DNA from: a virus
Strand: one strand, 5' to 3'
Length of the DNA: 28,638 nucleotides
Virus record (IMG/VR): IMGVR_UViG_3300045972_000714
Coordinates: 1 to 28,638 of that record
Below are positions 1 through 9,244 of this stretch, one piece after another (the first letter of the stretch is position 1; each line of letters begins with the position of its first letter). The notes below the pieces were generated by a model, which was given only the letters and a program-made list of their open reading frames with translations, ran no database searches and was not told the DNA's origin. The translations under genes and the position numbers were made by a program.

Positions 1-36
1 TGAAGCGCGCCGCTTGATCCTGGAGTAACCGCCACT

Positions 37-60
37 TGGTTCTGGAGCAAACCAGGACCA
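37..60 (-). terminator. hairpin directly after the last gene of the operon
   Basis: Two 9-nt arms (37-45 and 52-60) pair around a 6-nt loop with one G-T type mismatch, starting right after the stop codon of the last tail gene at 61-63. No T-run follows on the minus strand, so this is not a canonical intrinsic terminator. It could be a weak terminator or an RNA-stabilising 3' hairpin. The remaining bases 1-36 hold nothing I recognise as coding. Confidence 0.3.
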
Positions 61-666
61 TCACCGACAGGGACTATTCAGAGGCGCGCCCGGCCAGCCG
101 GTCTCAATGTCGATGGACCGCAGGCCCGCCACATCGACAGCGTCCTCAATCCGCGCCATCAGCTCTGCCTCATGGGCATAGCAGGCGCGAACATAGGCCT
201 CGACGGTCTTTGCCGCCGCGATCACCGCGGATGCGTCGAGGTCGATGAACCCACCTCGAAGTTTCCAGCGCACGGCGTAGGCTTCGCCGTCTCGCAGGGC
301 CATGTCGGCCCGCACCGCCGCGCCCACCAGCGACCCCCGGCTTTCCCGATCCGTCTCGATCATCTGCCCACCAACCGAGGTGCCCGCGGTTTCGGCTTGC
401 CAGCGGCGTTCGGCCAGCTTGGCGAGAAGGTCCTGGCGTATGTCCTGGGTGGGCCGATGGCCGAGTCGCCACGTCACGCTCGGCCCGCTGGCCCCTTCCT
501 CGGTGCTGGTGCCGATATCGATGGCAATGTCGAACAGTGGGTCAAATCCGGCGGGCAGCACGTCGCTCACCTCGCGATAGCCCAGCTCGGCTTCCAGCCC
601 GCTGGCCCCGCGGGCCTCAAGTTGCTCGGCCGACCACCGCTTTCCGTCTTTGTCGATGTAGAGCAT
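61..666 (-). CDS. DUF4376-domain phage tail protein
   Basis: This 201-residue protein ends the tail fibre region. Residues about 82-180 look like a DUF4376 domain, a module found on small proteins next to phage tail fibres: the segment runs from GGQMIETDRESR to the helix AEAYVR-like stretch, with RWKLRGGFIDLDA in the middle. The N-terminal 60 residues (MLYIDKDGKRW onward) are not recognised. I chose the ATG at 666 because GAGGAGGGG lies about 8 nt upstream; an upstream TTG at 684 would overlap that ribosome binding site. It follows the large fibre gene by 14 nt. By position it may be a fibre-associated subunit or assembly factor, as chaperones usually follow fibre genes, but no chaperone family signature is visible. 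Confidence 0.75.
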   Translation of the reverse strand: MLYIDKDGKRWSAEQLEARGASGLEAELGYREVSDVLPAGFDPLFDIAIDIGTSTEEGASGPSVTWRLGHRPTQDIRQDLLAKLAERRWQAETAGTSVGGQMIETDRESRGSLVGAAVRADMALRDGEAYAVRWKLRGGFIDLDASAVIAAAKTVEAYVRACYAHEAELMARIEDAVDVAGLRSIDIETGWPGAPLNSPCR

Positions 667-680
667 GTGGGGACCCCTCC

Positions 681-3005
681 TCAAAGGCTGGAGATTGTAT
701 TGGCGCCGAGACCTGTTGCGGCACTGACCGTCCGAGCACCCAGCGACGCGGCATTGGCCGCTGCGAAAGTCGCCGCCGGTGACGACAGGCCGGCCAGCAC
801 GAAGGTGGTGGACGCCATTGAAAGTTCCGCCGCCGCCGACCAGGACGCCCCCGAGTGGTTCGGAAGAGCCCCTGTCGCATTGCCCAGGGACAAATTGGTC
901 TCGAATATGCCGGACACGCCGTTGACGGCGACACCGGCGTATAGGTTGCCGTTTACATACGCCAACCCGGAGAAGCCCGTGCCCCCAGTCGAATGCGTCA
1001 GCTTCCGCTGAACGGCGACTGATGTGGCTGTGGCATTGAGCTGGGCCATGAAGGCATGCCAGATGCTGCCGTTATACATCTGGCCGTGGAGGTAGAGGCT
1101 GCCATTGGCGACCGTCATCTGCCGGACCGACATGCGTGAATAGCTGCCGCCTGCCGTCAACTTGTAGCACGAGACCAGCGCCATCGTGCTCGGGACCACG
1201 ACGAAGATGTAGACGTATCCCGACTGCCCTCCGTCGTCTAAGGCAAACGCCAAATTGCCATTGGGCAACGTTGTAAAGGCACTCGATTGGCAGAAGCCGG
1301 CAATGTCGCCCAGATCGACCGCGCTCATCGACCCGAAATTCTGATCCATCCGGACCAGAGTGCCGAACCAACTGCCGCCCTGCCGGTCGAAAAGACCCCA
1401 CAGATACGCGCCGTCCCAATACAGCCAGTAGCAGTTTCGGGCGGTGGTGGTGTTGGTCGCGGCCGACGCAAGGCATGTCCCGCTGGTGTTATAGCGTCGC
1501 AGCATATTGGCGACGGCGACGTAGACCTCAGAAGAGCTGGGCGCGGCAGCAAGGACCTTCCCGCTTGAATAGGTGTTCATGCCGGAAATGTCGTACCCCG
1601 TGGCCGATGAAAGGTCCGACGCGACAAAATTGAGCGTAAGGGTTCCGCCCCCGGTGTAGTCGTTGTTGGCGGTCAGGAAGGCCGTCCCTGCGCCGGTCAC
1701 CCGAATGGCGTCAGTCCGTGAGGCCCCGGTCATACCCGAGATGGAGCGGTAGTCGATTATGTTCGGCGTTGTGCCGGCAACCGATCCGCGCGCAACGTTC
1801 ATTGGACTGACACCGCCACCAAACACCAACACTTCGGTCCCGGAAATCGCGAACCCGCTATAGCTGCCTGACACCGTGTCAAAAAATGTGGTCGCAAACG
1901 CGGAAGCCGTGGCGAACGACACCGCGTTCGACCACCCCGACACTTCCGAACCGTCGCTGCCACGATAGCGGAACCTGACGTAATAAACGGTCGAAGTTTG
2001 CAGCGTCGCTGCCGGGATTTGAACCGAAGTCTTGTTCACCGCATCGGCCAGACTTTGCCACGCAGTGGTGGCGAAGGTATTCGATGTCGAAAGTTGCCAA
2101 TCGGTGTTCAGATGGGTGACCTGAGCGTCGGAACACGAATAGGCCGACGCCGTAATCACCGGCTGGTCCAAGACGCCCGTAGCCCCATTGGCCGGCGAGG
2201 TGATGGACGGCGTGGCGATGGTGCTGTTGATGGTCGTGAATGAAACTGTGGCCGACCAATCGCTCCATACCCCATCGGCGTTTTTGTGGCGGGCGCGGGC
2301 GTGGAACAGCGTATTTTTCGCCAATTCCGTTGTGCAAGTCCAGGACACCAGGGCGCCAAGCGTCGTGTCGACAACTGTACTGCCGAAGTCCGAGACGGTT
2401 GAAACCTGGATCTGTGTTGCCACGTGCGTAACGGTGTAAAGCGAGCCGTAGGCACTGGTGGTGATCGTCGGCCAGCGGCTGACACCGGTAGCGCCCGCCG
2501 CCGGAGCGGTAATGGCCGGACCGCGGACAGCAGGCAAAGCGCTGCCGCCGGCCATCCGGAACTCGCCGCCGACCAATGTCGCCGCAACCGCATCTCCTCC
2601 CGCCCAGGCGTTGGGCGACAGGGCGGCACCAGCGGCGGTCCTGACCGCCCTGACCCCAACCCCCGAGACATCGACCGTCGCGGGACCGGTGTTGGGCAAA
2701 GGGGGGACAAAGTGGATGGTGACGACACCCGAATATGAAGTAATGGGGGGCGATGGGGTCAGGATCAGGGCGTTGGCCGCGCCGCCAGCCGTGCCGCACA
2801 TCAGATTGGCCATCCTGGCCGTCGCCGCCGCGGCGGCGGCGGCGGTGAGAGCGCTCCCCTGGGCCGCCAGCCCATCGGCGAGCGCCTGCACGTCGGCATC
2901 GACCATGTCGAGCCCCTGCGCGATTCTCGCCGCGTCGGTGGCCGCTACGTTGGCGGGGTCCGGCCGGGGATAGCCCCGGTGTGCGGTGGTCGGGGAGCCG
3001 GCCAT
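681..3005 (-). CDS. tail fibre protein with two FN3-like modules
   Basis: This 774-residue protein is probably a receptor-binding fibre. Residues about 50-66 are an Ala-rich helical stretch. Two consecutive beta-sandwich modules of the FN3 type follow, at about 163-258 and 265-368. They start with the matching phrases ITAPAAGATGVSRWPTITTSAY and ITSPANGATGVLDQPVITASAY-like and end in WSDWSATVSFTT and GWSNAVSFAT. The remaining 400 residues are rich in Gly, Ser, Thr, Tyr and Trp and contain repeated short beta-like segments, which could be a propeller or beta-solenoid tip; that is inference. Its coding sequence uses more A and T than the rest of the operon, common in exchanged fibre genes. The start overlaps the stop of the upstream gene by one base (TAATG). 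Confidence 0.8.
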   Translation of the reverse strand: MAGSPTTAHRGYPRPDPANVAATDAARIAQGLDMVDADVQALADGLAAQGSALTAAAAAAATARMANLMCGTAGGAANALILTPSPPITSYSGVVTIHFVPPLPNTGPATVDVSGVGVRAVRTAAGAALSPNAWAGGDAVAATLVGGEFRMAGGSALPAVRGPAITAPAAGATGVSRWPTITTSAYGSLYTVTHVATQIQVSTVSDFGSTVVDTTLGALVSWTCTTELAKNTLFHARARHKNADGVWSDWSATVSFTTINSTIATPSITSPANGATGVLDQPVITASAYSCSDAQVTHLNTDWQLSTSNTFATTAWQSLADAVNKTSVQIPAATLQTSTVYYVRFRYRGSDGSEVSGWSNAVSFATASAFATTFFDTVSGSYSGFAISGTEVLVFGGGVSPMNVARGSVAGTTPNIIDYRSISGMTGASRTDAIRVTGAGTAFLTANNDYTGGGTLTLNFVASDLSSATGYDISGMNTYSSGKVLAAAPSSSEVYVAVANMLRRYNTSGTCLASAATNTTTARNCYWLYWDGAYLWGLFDRQGGSWFGTLVRMDQNFGSMSAVDLGDIAGFCQSSAFTTLPNGNLAFALDDGGQSGYVYIFVVVPSTMALVSCYKLTAGGSYSRMSVRQMTVANGSLYLHGQMYNGSIWHAFMAQLNATATSVAVQRKLTHSTGGTGFSGLAYVNGNLYAGVAVNGVSGIFETNLSLGNATGALPNHSGASWSAAAELSMASTTFVLAGLSSPAATFAAANAASLGARTVSAATGLGANTISSL

Positions 3006-6000
3006 TACAGGGCCACCACTTGAAGTGCCCGCACCCGCGGCCGGGAGACGATGCCTCCGGTCAGCGTCAGCCGGACGGCCGTCGCGTCGACGACGAAGGG
3101 CGACAGGCCACAGGTGACTTCCTGCCAGCCCTCGCCGATCGGCCCGCCACCGGTCACGGGCACCAACACCCAGCCGCCTTGCGCGTTTTTCGCCTCGACC
3201 TTGACCGAGGCCGTGCCGGCCAACAGGACCTCGCAGGCGACAATCAGCCGCGTCGCCCCCAGGCAGTCGATCTGGCGGGTGATATAGGTGGCGTTCTCCT
3301 TGACCACCCCCAGCACCGCCTGCACGCCGGGGTACAGCACCGGCGAGCGCAGATCGGTCCCCGTCAGCACCGCCTTGACCGCCACCGGCCCGGACAGCCG
3401 CGCCTGCAACGTCACCACCTGCCCGTTGACCACCTTCAACTGGTTGCCCGCCTGATCGGTGAACACCATGGTGATGTCGGTGTCGGCCGCCGGCCGCTCG
3501 ACACGGGCCAGGGCGATCATATCGCTGACCTGGGTGGCGGTGATGTTGCCAAGAGCCACTTCGCGGGTCGTTGCCGTAAACCGCGCGCCCAGCAGGCGGA
3601 AACTCAAATCACGGTCCTGGTGGGCCGTCCAGGTGCTGGCGTTGGAGCTGCTCAGCAGAACCCCCACCGCGTAAGGCTGCCTCGTGATCCAGGTCTGAGC
3701 GATGGCGTCGTATTTGCCCAACTCCGCCACACTCACGGCATGGCCCGGGTCATCGGTCAGTATGACCAGGGCGTATTCCACGCCTTCGTCACACCACAGC
3801 GGGCCCCAGACAATGCGGGTCGGCTGGCCGTCGGTGCGGATCTGCGACGCCGCGATCTCGCTGTCGGCCAGGATCACCCGCGATGGAAATCCGACGCTGG
3901 TCTCGCGGATCTGCACACGCACCGGCTTGGCGCCGACCGCGGTGAACCACAGATCGACGCCCCCGATGTGTCGCCCCTTGTCCAGCGCGAAGGTCTGGGC
4001 CAGCGGGTCGTAAAAATGCGTCTCAACCACGTCGACGACCCGTAACTGTCTGGTCTCGACGGTGCCGCTGCCGGTGAAGGTCGCGCTGCCATAGGAGCCG
4101 CCGGCCCCCAGCAGCTCAACCTTTTTGGTGCCCGTCGGGATACCGGCCGGGATGGTGAACTGCGTGCGCAACGCGCCGGCCTGATCGGCGGTGACGGCCT
4201 GGAAGGGAACGGAAACGCCGTCGAAGAGCAGGGTGGTCAGATGCTCTCCCGGCCCGAACCCCTTGACGGCCACCTGGATGGCGATCTGGCGCAAGGTCTC
4301 GGCCGGCCGGCGCGAGATGATGGCGGTGCTGGACTCCGTCCGGCGCAGCTCGTAGTGCAGGCCCGAGCCGTGGTAGCCGGGGTCGTTGACGCTGCGCTGG
4401 TCGAACTGGTAGTTGGCCGCCGCGCTGTCGGTCTGGGTCCACTGGTCGGCCGCCGGCGTCAGGGTGACCAGTGCCGGTAGTGGGTCGAACGCCTCGTAGG
4501 GATTGACCGGCATGCTGGTGGTGCGCAGCGGCTGGCTCAGGACGGCTTCCAGCACATAGGTCAGGACAAAGCGCTGATCCTTGCCGGTTGGCGCATCGGC
4601 CACCGTCGCCGTGATGGGCAGCGTCAACTCGCCCGCGACGATCGCCGCATCCTGCGCGACACCGGCGTCCCGCTGCTGCTCGTCCGCGAAGGCGTCGACG
4701 AAAACCCCGCGCTTGGCCGCCGGATCGCGGGCGCCGGCCCTGGTTTGAAGGCGGTCGTTGGCCACCAGCATGTGCAGCATCACGATGTCGGTGCGCATCT
4801 TTTCGATGTCGCTGAACGGCACGGATCGCAGCCCGTCGTTGACCACCGCCGGCGGATCCGTCGACCACCGCTGGGTTATTGTGGCCAACAACAGCACGCC
4901 GGCCGGGACCGGCGGCTTGGCCGGCGCCCAGGCGTTGGCCACGCCGCGGACCCGGCTGACCAGTCCTTCGCGGCTCAACACCAGGCGGTCGATGCGCGGC
5001 AGCTTCCAGCGGTAAGTCACCAGCACCTGAGTGCCCTGCACCGGTCCGGCGACTGTGAAGCCGGCCCCGTCCACCGCCGTCGGGGTCAGGCTGGCCAGGC
5101 GATCGTAGGTAACCGTGTAGCTGGACCCCACCGCCGGCTCGGAACCTTGAGGGGTCCAGTCCACCTGATCGGCCGTCAACAGATAGTCTGTGCCGGCGGT
5201 GAACGTGGTTCCCCCCTGCTTGACCAGGACAATCTGCACCACGCTGCCGTTCGCCAGGGCGTCCCTGCATCCGGAATACACCCCGTGAACGACGGTCTCC
5301 ACGACGCGCACCGTCGCCCGCACCGTGTCCACCGCCGCCACCGGCCCGTGGTTAAGGTCGATGCGCTGGCTGCCGCCCGTCGCCGCGTTGAAGGCGTGCG
5401 GCTCGACATCGACGCTCTGAAGGTCGGGGTCGTCGGGAACGCGCACTCGCAACGCCGCCTGGCGCATCACCTCATAGCCGTCGATGTGCGCCACCCCTTC
5501 GGCCACCGACCAGGCCTGCTCGCTCCCATCCTTTCCCTGATAGCTGACGGTCAACCCGGCGGAAACATAACACCCGCCGTTGCTTTCCCGGTCGTAGCGG
5601 GCAAGCGCGGCGGAGACGCCATCCATGGCCGGCGGCGGGGCGTTGCTCAGCAGGACGCCATGGTCGCAGCGGTACGCCACGTAGAACGCGCCGTCCTGAC
5701 CGTCCTGGTCCCACCCCCAGCGGGCCAGCAACCTGCGGCGGAAGGCACCGGGCTGCTGGTAGTTGTCGCTCTCGCGGATCGGGTCCAGCAACCCGGGGTC
5801 TTCCAGCGCGGTGATCACCGTCTCGACCAGCCGGATCCCCACGCCGACCAGCCGGTCGAGCGGGATGACCAGAGTGGCGGCATCCACCGGCCAGACATGG
5901 CCGGCGGCATAGACATCACTGACCTCCAGCGTCACCTGTCCGGTCTGGCTGTCGACATAGGGTCCGGCGCCGCGCACCACCGCGCCGTCCTTGAACAGGG

Positions 6001-6148
6001 CTTCCGCCAGACGGCGGGTACGATGCCGTTGAATGCTCTGGAGTTCGTTCAGCTCGGGGCCTTGCAGCACCACGCCTTCCATGAACATCACATCCTGGTA
6101 GCCAAGCCGGGGATCGAACCGATCAACATAGGTCGAGGGAAGGGTCAT
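3005..6148 (-). CDS. DUF4815-domain tail appendage protein
   Basis: This is a 1047-residue structural protein. The N-terminal region, from DRFDPRLGYQDVMFMEGVVLQ and ELNELQSIQRHR through the segment near GVAHIDGYEV, matches my knowledge of the DUF4815 family, large phage proteins found after the baseplate genes. The C-terminal part is beta-rich and has the phrase HFYDPLAQTFALDKGRHIGGVDLWF, typical of these proteins. It probably forms a fibre base or a baseplate-attached appendage. The start at 6148 has GGAGAT about 9 nt upstream, and the preceding gene stops 3 nt away. It lies between a small baseplate-region protein and the FN3 fibre, so these three genes together likely make the adsorption apparatus. 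Confidence 0.85.
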   Translation of the reverse strand: MTLPSTYVDRFDPRLGYQDVMFMEGVVLQGPELNELQSIQRHRTRRLAEALFKDGAVVRGAGPYVDSQTGQVTLEVSDVYAAGHVWPVDAATLVIPLDRLVGVGIRLVETVITALEDPGLLDPIRESDNYQQPGAFRRRLLARWGWDQDGQDGAFYVAYRCDHGVLLSNAPPPAMDGVSAALARYDRESNGGCYVSAGLTVSYQGKDGSEQAWSVAEGVAHIDGYEVMRQAALRVRVPDDPDLQSVDVEPHAFNAATGGSQRIDLNHGPVAAVDTVRATVRVVETVVHGVYSGCRDALANGSVVQIVLVKQGGTTFTAGTDYLLTADQVDWTPQGSEPAVGSSYTVTYDRLASLTPTAVDGAGFTVAGPVQGTQVLVTYRWKLPRIDRLVLSREGLVSRVRGVANAWAPAKPPVPAGVLLLATITQRWSTDPPAVVNDGLRSVPFSDIEKMRTDIVMLHMLVANDRLQTRAGARDPAAKRGVFVDAFADEQQRDAGVAQDAAIVAGELTLPITATVADAPTGKDQRFVLTYVLEAVLSQPLRTTSMPVNPYEAFDPLPALVTLTPAADQWTQTDSAAANYQFDQRSVNDPGYHGSGLHYELRRTESSTAIISRRPAETLRQIAIQVAVKGFGPGEHLTTLLFDGVSVPFQAVTADQAGALRTQFTIPAGIPTGTKKVELLGAGGSYGSATFTGSGTVETRQLRVVDVVETHFYDPLAQTFALDKGRHIGGVDLWFTAVGAKPVRVQIRETSVGFPSRVILADSEIAASQIRTDGQPTRIVWGPLWCDEGVEYALVILTDDPGHAVSVAELGKYDAIAQTWITRQPYAVGVLLSSSNASTWTAHQDRDLSFRLLGARFTATTREVALGNITATQVSDMIALARVERPAADTDITMVFTDQAGNQLKVVNGQVVTLQARLSGPVAVKAVLTGTDLRSPVLYPGVQAVLGVVKENATYITRQIDCLGATRLIVACEVLLAGTASVKVEAKNAQGGWVLVPVTGGGPIGEGWQEVTCGLSPFVVDATAVRLTLTGGIVSRPRVRALQVVAL

Positions 6149-6151
6149 GGC

Positions 6152-6634
6152 TCAGATCTCCTGCACAAATTCGAATACCTGACGCACGGAGCCCGATCTG
6201 TTGATGGTGACGATGTGCTCGATCGACAGCAGCGTGCCGGGGTCCACCAGGTCGGCGGGCGCGAAGTAGCGCTGGCCGGGCGGCAGATCTGGCCTGGTCG
6301 TGGTGCCCCCAAAAACCGCCACCTCACGGATCTTGCTGGCGGCCGCGTCGGCGAAATCGAAGGCGGCACGGACGTAGACGAAGTTGGTCGGGGTCTGCAC
6401 CCGGCGAAAGCGGCCTTGAGGGATGACGATCTCACCGGCCGGGTCGGGCAATACGAAGCCTTTGTCGTCGACGATGCGCCGGCCGACTTCGGCCAGCAGG
6501 CCGGTTGAGGTGATGTCTTCGGGAACCAGGGCGGTATCCCAGGCCGGGCTGCCGGTGCCCCAGCCGAAATGCAAGGGCTGCTGCACCAGGCCGATGGCCA
6601 TCAGCAGGCGGCCGGATCGGGTCAGGACGGCCAT
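6152..6634 (-). CDS. conserved baseplate-region tail protein
   Basis: This is a 160-residue protein starting MAVLTRSGRLLMA. Its start codon overlaps the gpI stop by one base (TGATG), which argues for this start over longer in-frame versions that would lie inside gpI. The body contains PLHFGWGTGSPAWD, PTNFVYVRAAFDFADA and ASKIREVAVFGGT, giving it the look of a compact beta-rich phage structural subunit. I do not recognise a named family with certainty. Its place between gpI and the DUF4815 protein suggests a connector between baseplate and fibres. It is clearly coding: tight spacing on both sides and a well-behaved protein composition. Confidence 0.8.
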   Translation of the reverse strand: MAVLTRSGRLLMAIGLVQQPLHFGWGTGSPAWDTALVPEDITSTGLLAEVGRRIVDDKGFVLPDPAGEIVIPQGRFRRVQTPTNFVYVRAAFDFADAAASKIREVAVFGGTTTRPDLPPGQRYFAPADLVDPGTLLSIEHIVTINRSGSVRQVFEFVQEI

Positions 6635-8124
6635 CAGGCTGTCTCCTCTTTCACGCCGATGCCGCCTGCGGCATCGGTCCAGGTGTGGGTGGTCCAGGGC
6701 AGCGCCGACCACAGGGGCCGGCAGGCACCGCCCAGGTGGCCGGTCAACGCGCCGGCCACGACCGCGCCGGGCCCACCGGCCGGGGCGGCCGACAGGCCGG
6801 CGGTCAGGGTGGCGGCGAAGCTCGCGGTGGCCACGCCGTCATAGCTGGCCAGCGAGGCGACTTCCGCAGTCGTGCCCAGCCGGCCGATGGGCGCGATGTC
6901 GGCCCACGGCACCGCTGGCCAAGGCGATTCCGGCCAGACGGCCAGCAACGGCCCGCCGTGGTGCGCGGCGAAGTCCGCCCGCGCGCCCGGCAGGTTGCGC
7001 CGCGCGGCACACGGCCGGCCCAGCACCGGCCAGCCGCGGTCGCGGCGGGCGGAACCGGAATGAATGGCGGTGGCCGCCAGGCCGGGGACCGCCAGCGGCC
7101 CGGCGCCGACCGTGACGGCCACCACCGGCTGAAAGCGCTCGTAAACCGGCGCCCGCACCAGCCCATAGCGGTAGCCGCCCAGCCGCGCCACACCCAGCCG
7201 TGGCGGTCCGCCAACCTGGGTGACGGTGCTGGCGCCAAGGCAGGCGTTGACATCGCCCAGGCGGCTGGCCCCCAGCAGCACCGCCGCCTTGGGAATTGAC
7301 TGGCTGGGACGGACGATGCGGCCGATGTCGAAGGACAGCCCCGGGCTGAACACCGTGTGCAACTCGCTGGTGCTGACACCCGACCGCCCCCACAGCCGGT
7401 TGCCAAGCCGCCACGCGCCCACCCGCAGGCAGTCGACGTAAAGCCCCTTGCCGCCCCATCCGTCGCTGCGGGCCGTCGCGATGTCCTGGAGCGGCCGGCC
7501 GACAACCGTCGCCCCATGGTGCAATCCGAAGGACTGGCGCACCCCGTCCAGCTCCACCCCGCTGTCCGAGCCCACAATCGCCCGCCCCAGCGGGTGCCGG
7601 CCCGACAGCACCAACGCCCGCAGATCATAGCCGTTGTAGATGCGCCGCAACCGCGCCCGGGCCGGCCCCCAGGCCTGGGCCGCCGCCAGCACCCGGGCGA
7701 CCTCATCCCGCCCGAGCACCCGGCCGCTGTCCATCTGGTAGCGCGCCCAACGGCCCTCCCGGCCGTCCTCTTCGATCTCCACACTCAGCCGCAACGCGCT
7801 GGCGATGGCGTGCTTGACGGCCCATGGCGTGCCTTTGAAACGGTGCAGCTCCCAGGCGTCGCGCACCAGCTCGCGCCGGGCCTGTTCGTCGACGGCCAGA
7901 TCCCAGCCTTCCACGCCCATGACGTGGAACTGCCACGCCAGATGCGGCAGCAAAGACGCGTCCACACCCGGCAGCCGGTAGACCAGCAGGCGGGGCAGCG
8001 CGTCGCGCAACACGCCGAACTGCTGGTCCATCGCGGCGGCGAAGGCCCTGAAACGCCCGTCGTCGATGCCCGGCGGCAGCGGCAGGCGGGTGCGGCTGAA
8101 ATCCGGATTAACCATCGGCGCCAT
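6634..8124 (-). CDS. I: P2 gpI-like baseplate protein with long C-terminal extension
   Basis: The first roughly 190 residues match the P2 gpI tail protein family: LPHLAWQFHVMGVEGWDLAVD, RRELVRDAWELHRFKGTPWAVKHAI, then RIYNGYDLRALVLSGRHPLG. Such proteins join the baseplate wedge with gpJ and carry the fibres. P2 gpI has about 176 residues, while this protein has 496, so some 300 C-terminal residues are extra. They are Gly/Ala-rich with repeated phrases such as LGASRLGDVN and VARLGGYRYGL. The start is either the ATG at 8124 (17-nt overlap with gpJ) or the ATG at 8115 (8-nt overlap); neither has a strong ribosome binding site, so coupling to gpJ is likely. Confidence 0.88.
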   Translation of the reverse strand: MAPMVNPDFSRTRLPLPPGIDDGRFRAFAAAMDQQFGVLRDALPRLLVYRLPGVDASLLPHLAWQFHVMGVEGWDLAVDEQARRELVRDAWELHRFKGTPWAVKHAIASALRLSVEIEEDGREGRWARYQMDSGRVLGRDEVARVLAAAQAWGPARARLRRIYNGYDLRALVLSGRHPLGRAIVGSDSGVELDGVRQSFGLHHGATVVGRPLQDIATARSDGWGGKGLYVDCLRVGAWRLGNRLWGRSGVSTSELHTVFSPGLSFDIGRIVRPSQSIPKAAVLLGASRLGDVNACLGASTVTQVGGPPRLGVARLGGYRYGLVRAPVYERFQPVVAVTVGAGPLAVPGLAATAIHSGSARRDRGWPVLGRPCAARRNLPGARADFAAHHGGPLLAVWPESPWPAVPWADIAPIGRLGTTAEVASLASYDGVATASFAATLTAGLSAAPAGGPGAVVAGALTGHLGGACRPLWSALPWTTHTWTDAAGGIGVKEETA

Positions 8125-9244
8125 CCGCCGCTATGGCGATATCCACCGCCTGACCGTCGGCCCACTGGTGGCCGGCCAGCACCTGGAACGCCGGCTCGTC
8201 GATCTCCACACGGTAAACCCCGGGCACCGACAGGGCCGCCACAATCTGGCTGGGCACCAGATCGCGCCCCAACCCGGCCCGCCGCTCGGCCAGCCAGGCG
8301 CCGGCCGCCACGTCCAGGGCGGCCCGTACGGTCGGCCGGTCCGTCCCCCGCCTCAGCACGACACGGGCACGCAACGCGAAAGTCACCCGCGTCGGCGCCA
8401 ACACCTCCACCCGGTCGGTGATGGGCCGCACCTTCTCGCCGGACAGGGTCGCGCTCACCAGATCGAGGAGCCGCCCGTCGGGCATCCCGCCGCCGGCCAG
8501 CTCCGGAGCGGTCAGGACCACCACCCGCACCAGCCCGGGCTCCGGCGACCACACGGCCACGTCGCGGATCGACGGATGGGCTGACAGCGCGTGCCAGCGG
8601 TAGGCCCCCACCGGCCCGGCCGAGCTGAACCGCTCCGGTGCCGCCTGGATGCGGGCGCGCAGCCGCTCGTCGTCCTCGCGCTCCGCCCCGCCACCCGTGG
8701 CCGAGGTGTTGGTCACCCCCGCCACCCCGGCCGGCGGCGAGCCGTCCAGCCGCGTCAGCGCCCCCGGCTGAAAGCCGTTGGCGCCGGCCCCGGCCGTGGT
8801 GGCCGTGAAGGTCGCCGTCGCCCGGTCCCGGCCGGCCAGGACCACCAGGGGCTGGTCTTGGGCGAACAGCCACGCGCCATCGGGTGTGCGCAGTCCCATG
8901 CCGGTCAAGGTGCGGTCGTGGGGGGCCGCTTCGGCCATCCTCACCTCGACATCGACCTGGGCCGGCCGGGCGCCGGCCCGCACCACCCCCGGCATCTGGC
9001 CCAGGTAGTCGAGCATGGGGTAGCGGGCGTAAGCCAGCAGGCTTTGCCGGCCCACCTCGTTCATCGCCATGCGCAACAACGTCACCTGATAGGCCATCCA
9101 GTCGATGAACAGCCGCTCGGGCTGGGCCGGCAGCAGCGCCTTGCCCGCCACCGCCTCATAGGTGGCGATCATGGCGGCGGCGATCTCCCGGGGGTCCTCG
9201 GCGATGAAGACCGGGTCCGGCAACGCGGCGTCGGTGGCGGTCAC
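8108..9244 (-). CDS. J: P2 gpJ-like baseplate wedge protein
   Basis: This is a 378-residue homologue of the baseplate J family, which forms the baseplate wedge with gpW and gpI. Family signs are the N-terminal VAGKALLPAQPERLFIDWMAYQ, ARYPMLDYLGQMPGVVRAGA, the middle GAGANGFQPGAL followed by TNTSATGGGAEREDDERLRARI, and a C-terminal beta domain. It starts at a GTG at 9244 that overlaps the gpW stop as GTGA; no in-frame ATG exists near this point and the protein aligns from here. The order W-J-I is the same as in P2. Confidence 0.9.
   Translation of the reverse strand: MTATDAALPDPVFIAEDPREIAAAMIATYEAVAGKALLPAQPERLFIDWMAYQVTLLRMAMNEVGRQSLLAYARYPMLDYLGQMPGVVRAGARPAQVDVEVRMAEAAPHDRTLTGMGLRTPDGAWLFAQDQPLVVLAGRDRATATFTATTAGAGANGFQPGALTRLDGSPPAGVAGVTNTSATGGGAEREDDERLRARIQAAPERFSSAGPVGAYRWHALSAHPSIRDVAVWSPEPGLVRVVVLTAPELAGGGMPDGRLLDLVSATLSGEKVRPITDRVEVLAPTRVTFALRARVVLRRGTDRPTVRAALDVAAGAWLAERRAGLGRDLVPSQIVAALSVPGVYRVEIDEPAFQVLAGHQWADGQAVDIAIAADGADG

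Noticed and set aside
681-1900. Diversity-generating retroelement target in the fibre gene
   Set aside because: The C-terminus is not Asn-codon rich like a variable repeat, and no template repeat or reverse transcriptase is visible.
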